From Megalonaias nervosa (Eukaryota > Mollusca > Bivalvia > Unionida > Unionidae): a DNA stretch of 64,000 nt. The stretch is taken from assembly GCA_016617855.1 (NCBI GenBank), contig JAECUM010006691.1:1-64000 (forward strand), written 5' to 3'. Positions 62,747-64,000 of this stretch are shown here, piece after piece. The position numbers and the translations under genes are program-made. The notes below the pieces were generated by a model. The model ran no database searches. It was not told where the DNA came from and saw only the letters and a list, made by a program, of their open reading frames with translations. Position 1 is the first letter of the stretch. Every line of letters starts with the position of its first letter.

Positions 62747-63189
62747 CTGCAGAAAAGATGCAAAATGAAATAAATACAATAAAGTGACTGTTTTTCATGG
62801 GTTGCCATTTTTCACAGATTTTATCATCGGTAGTAACCAATCAATCAAAGACCTAGTACACAACAATCATTCTTTGGAAAGAACAGGACCTTTCCAAACT
62901 CAATAAATATAAAGCACAGATAAAAACATCCTTATTTCTGCAAACAACATTTGACTAAAACAAAAATAAATGAATTCACAGTATCTCTATGATCATTTCA
63001 TAGATTAGAAAAATGTCATTACCATGATTCACCTATATGTTAAAGTTTTATTCATCCATATTTCCACAAACTTATGCTGCATTTCTATTTAATGAACCTC
63101 TCCATCCTGCAGAAGCTGGGATGTAAAACAGGCCCAGTGCAACCTTTAACGTGTCATAGGAAGCAACAAATGGAAGCAGGAGCCACAGC
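62747..63189. other. intron, no feature recognised
   Basis: AT-rich intron upstream (gene sense) of the first placed exon; nothing supported. Confidence 0.5.
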
Positions 63190-63420
63190 AGCACAATGTT
63201 AGAGTAACAGAATTGCAACCAATAGAGTGAGTTCTAATTCTGCCATTGGACCAGTGTGGGTCAGCTACAACTATGTGTCCTTGGGCAAGGCGCTTGACTC
63301 CAATCGCACAGGACTAATAAACCTACTTGTGCTACTGATCATAAAACACCATGCCTAACTGGTCTGATGACACTGTACAGAAAATTTACACAGCCTGCCC
63401 CTGGGTCTATCAAAGAACAA
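63190..63420 (+). mobile_element. SINE family 3, second copy
   Basis: GAGTTCTAATTCTGCCATTG (B box region), GTGTCCTTGGGCAAGGCGCT, TGACTCCAATCGCAC and AAACCTACTTGTGCTACTGA match the copy at 30.0-30.2 kb in the opposite orientation. The A box is worn and no duplication was found. Confidence 0.7.
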
Positions 63421-63594
63421 TACTGTAAGTTGTCAAAAAAGTAAATTGTGGGATCCTAATTTCATAATGCGCTGACAGATCTGAGTCTCTGCAGTTGGTA
63501 AGAAGTAATCAGTAGAACAAAGAGTACAGACCCTGATCTGCTGGCACATTATGTGATGGCACATCAGGGTCTATGTTGTTTGCAGTTGGACCAT

Positions 63595-64000
63595 ATTTCA
63601 ACTTATCTGTTGTGGATGTTTGATTGGTACTATTTTTATTTAGGACCAACAAGACATCATAAGAAGTCTTCTGATGGAGACCCTATGCTGATAACAATTT
63701 TTGTTTTGAAGAAGTAACAATAACAAGACTTTCAATATGGCTGCCATGGTAGCTATACTGGATATCAGATTTACACCACTTCCATTTAGGACTGACCAGC
63801 ATCATCAGAAGTTTTTTGGTGAAAAAACAATACTGACATGACCAGCCATCTAGAAGTAGCCATAGCAAGACTTTAAAGATAGCCATTTTGGTGACCATAT
63901 TGGAAGTCAGATCAACACCATTTTCATCTATCACTAACTAGACATCATACAAAGTCTTTCTGTGAAACCCATGTTGATGTAACCAATCATTCGGAAGTAG
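63595..64000. mobile_element. dispersed element with ~145-bp internal repeats, copy 5, cut by window end
   Basis: Three units (ACAAGACTTTCAATATGGCT, GCCATGGTAGCTATACTGGA, ACACCATTTTCATCTATCAC). It continues past the window. Confidence 0.65.

Noticed and set aside
62582..62746. Brr2/SNRNP200 rather than ASCC3
   Set aside because: The paralogue shares motifs, but [31 protein letters not shown] and [10 protein letters not shown] are ASCC3-type; Brr2 has different residues at these places.

Overview
The window is eukaryotic nuclear DNA: AT-rich, intron-rich and packed with tandem repeats and transposon remnants. The repeat content points to a mollusc, most likely a bivalve: tRNA-derived SINEs, one with a body ending in GGTTTAACGCCATTTTTCAG, DIRS-like tyrosine-recombinase retrotransposon fossils, pogo-like DNA elements, and dispersed arrays of ~145-bp units with a shared tail. 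The species cannot be fixed from the sequence alone.

One protein-coding gene fills the window. It lies on the minus strand and is the middle part of ASCC3, the double-cassette Ski2-like helicase of the ASC-1 / ribosome-quality-control trigger complex. I placed 18 coding exons from 62746 down to 917. They total 2784 nt (928 codons), all reading phases join, and every intron is GT-AG except one GC-AG. The order follows the protein: cassette 1 motifs Ib/II (62.7 kb), III (62.3 kb), IV (58.4 kb), V (54.3 kb) and VI (50.3 kb); winged helix and Sec63 region (48.4-29.7 kb); cassette 2 motif I (26.8 kb), Ia (5.2 kb), II (4.1 kb) and III (1.0 kb). The N-terminal part lies beyond 64 kb and the C-terminal part before position 1.

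The rest is intron. From 1 to 6.3 kb there are minisatellites. The 21.4-kb intron from 5.2 to 26.7 kb holds a pogo-like element (7.1-8.7 kb), a 40-bp satellite (10.5-11.2 kb), a LINE fossil broken by SINEs and other repeats (11.4-15.6 kb), a second TIR element (17.2-18.8 kb), a 33-bp array (19 kb) and a decayed DIRS-like retroelement (22.2-25.2 kb). A second DIRS-like remnant lies at 30.8-35.5 kb, with dispersed ~145-bp-unit elements at 14.3, 38.3, 39.6, 60.5 and 63.6 kb. An inverted second copy of the pogo-like element lies at 55.6-57.2 kb.

The most unusual signal is that several splice sites of this gene have been copied into tandem arrays in the neighbouring intron. The acceptor and first 8-13 nt of the motif Ia exon are repeated more than twenty times. 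The donor of the 48.3-kb exon is triplicated with a 32-bp period. The 3' half of the 41.4-kb exon and its donor recur about every 100 bp. An array at 49.2-49.5 kb derives from the end and donor of the 50.1-kb exon. At a further site, an (ATT)n microsatellite forms the pyrimidine tract. All assignments were made by eye; no search was run.
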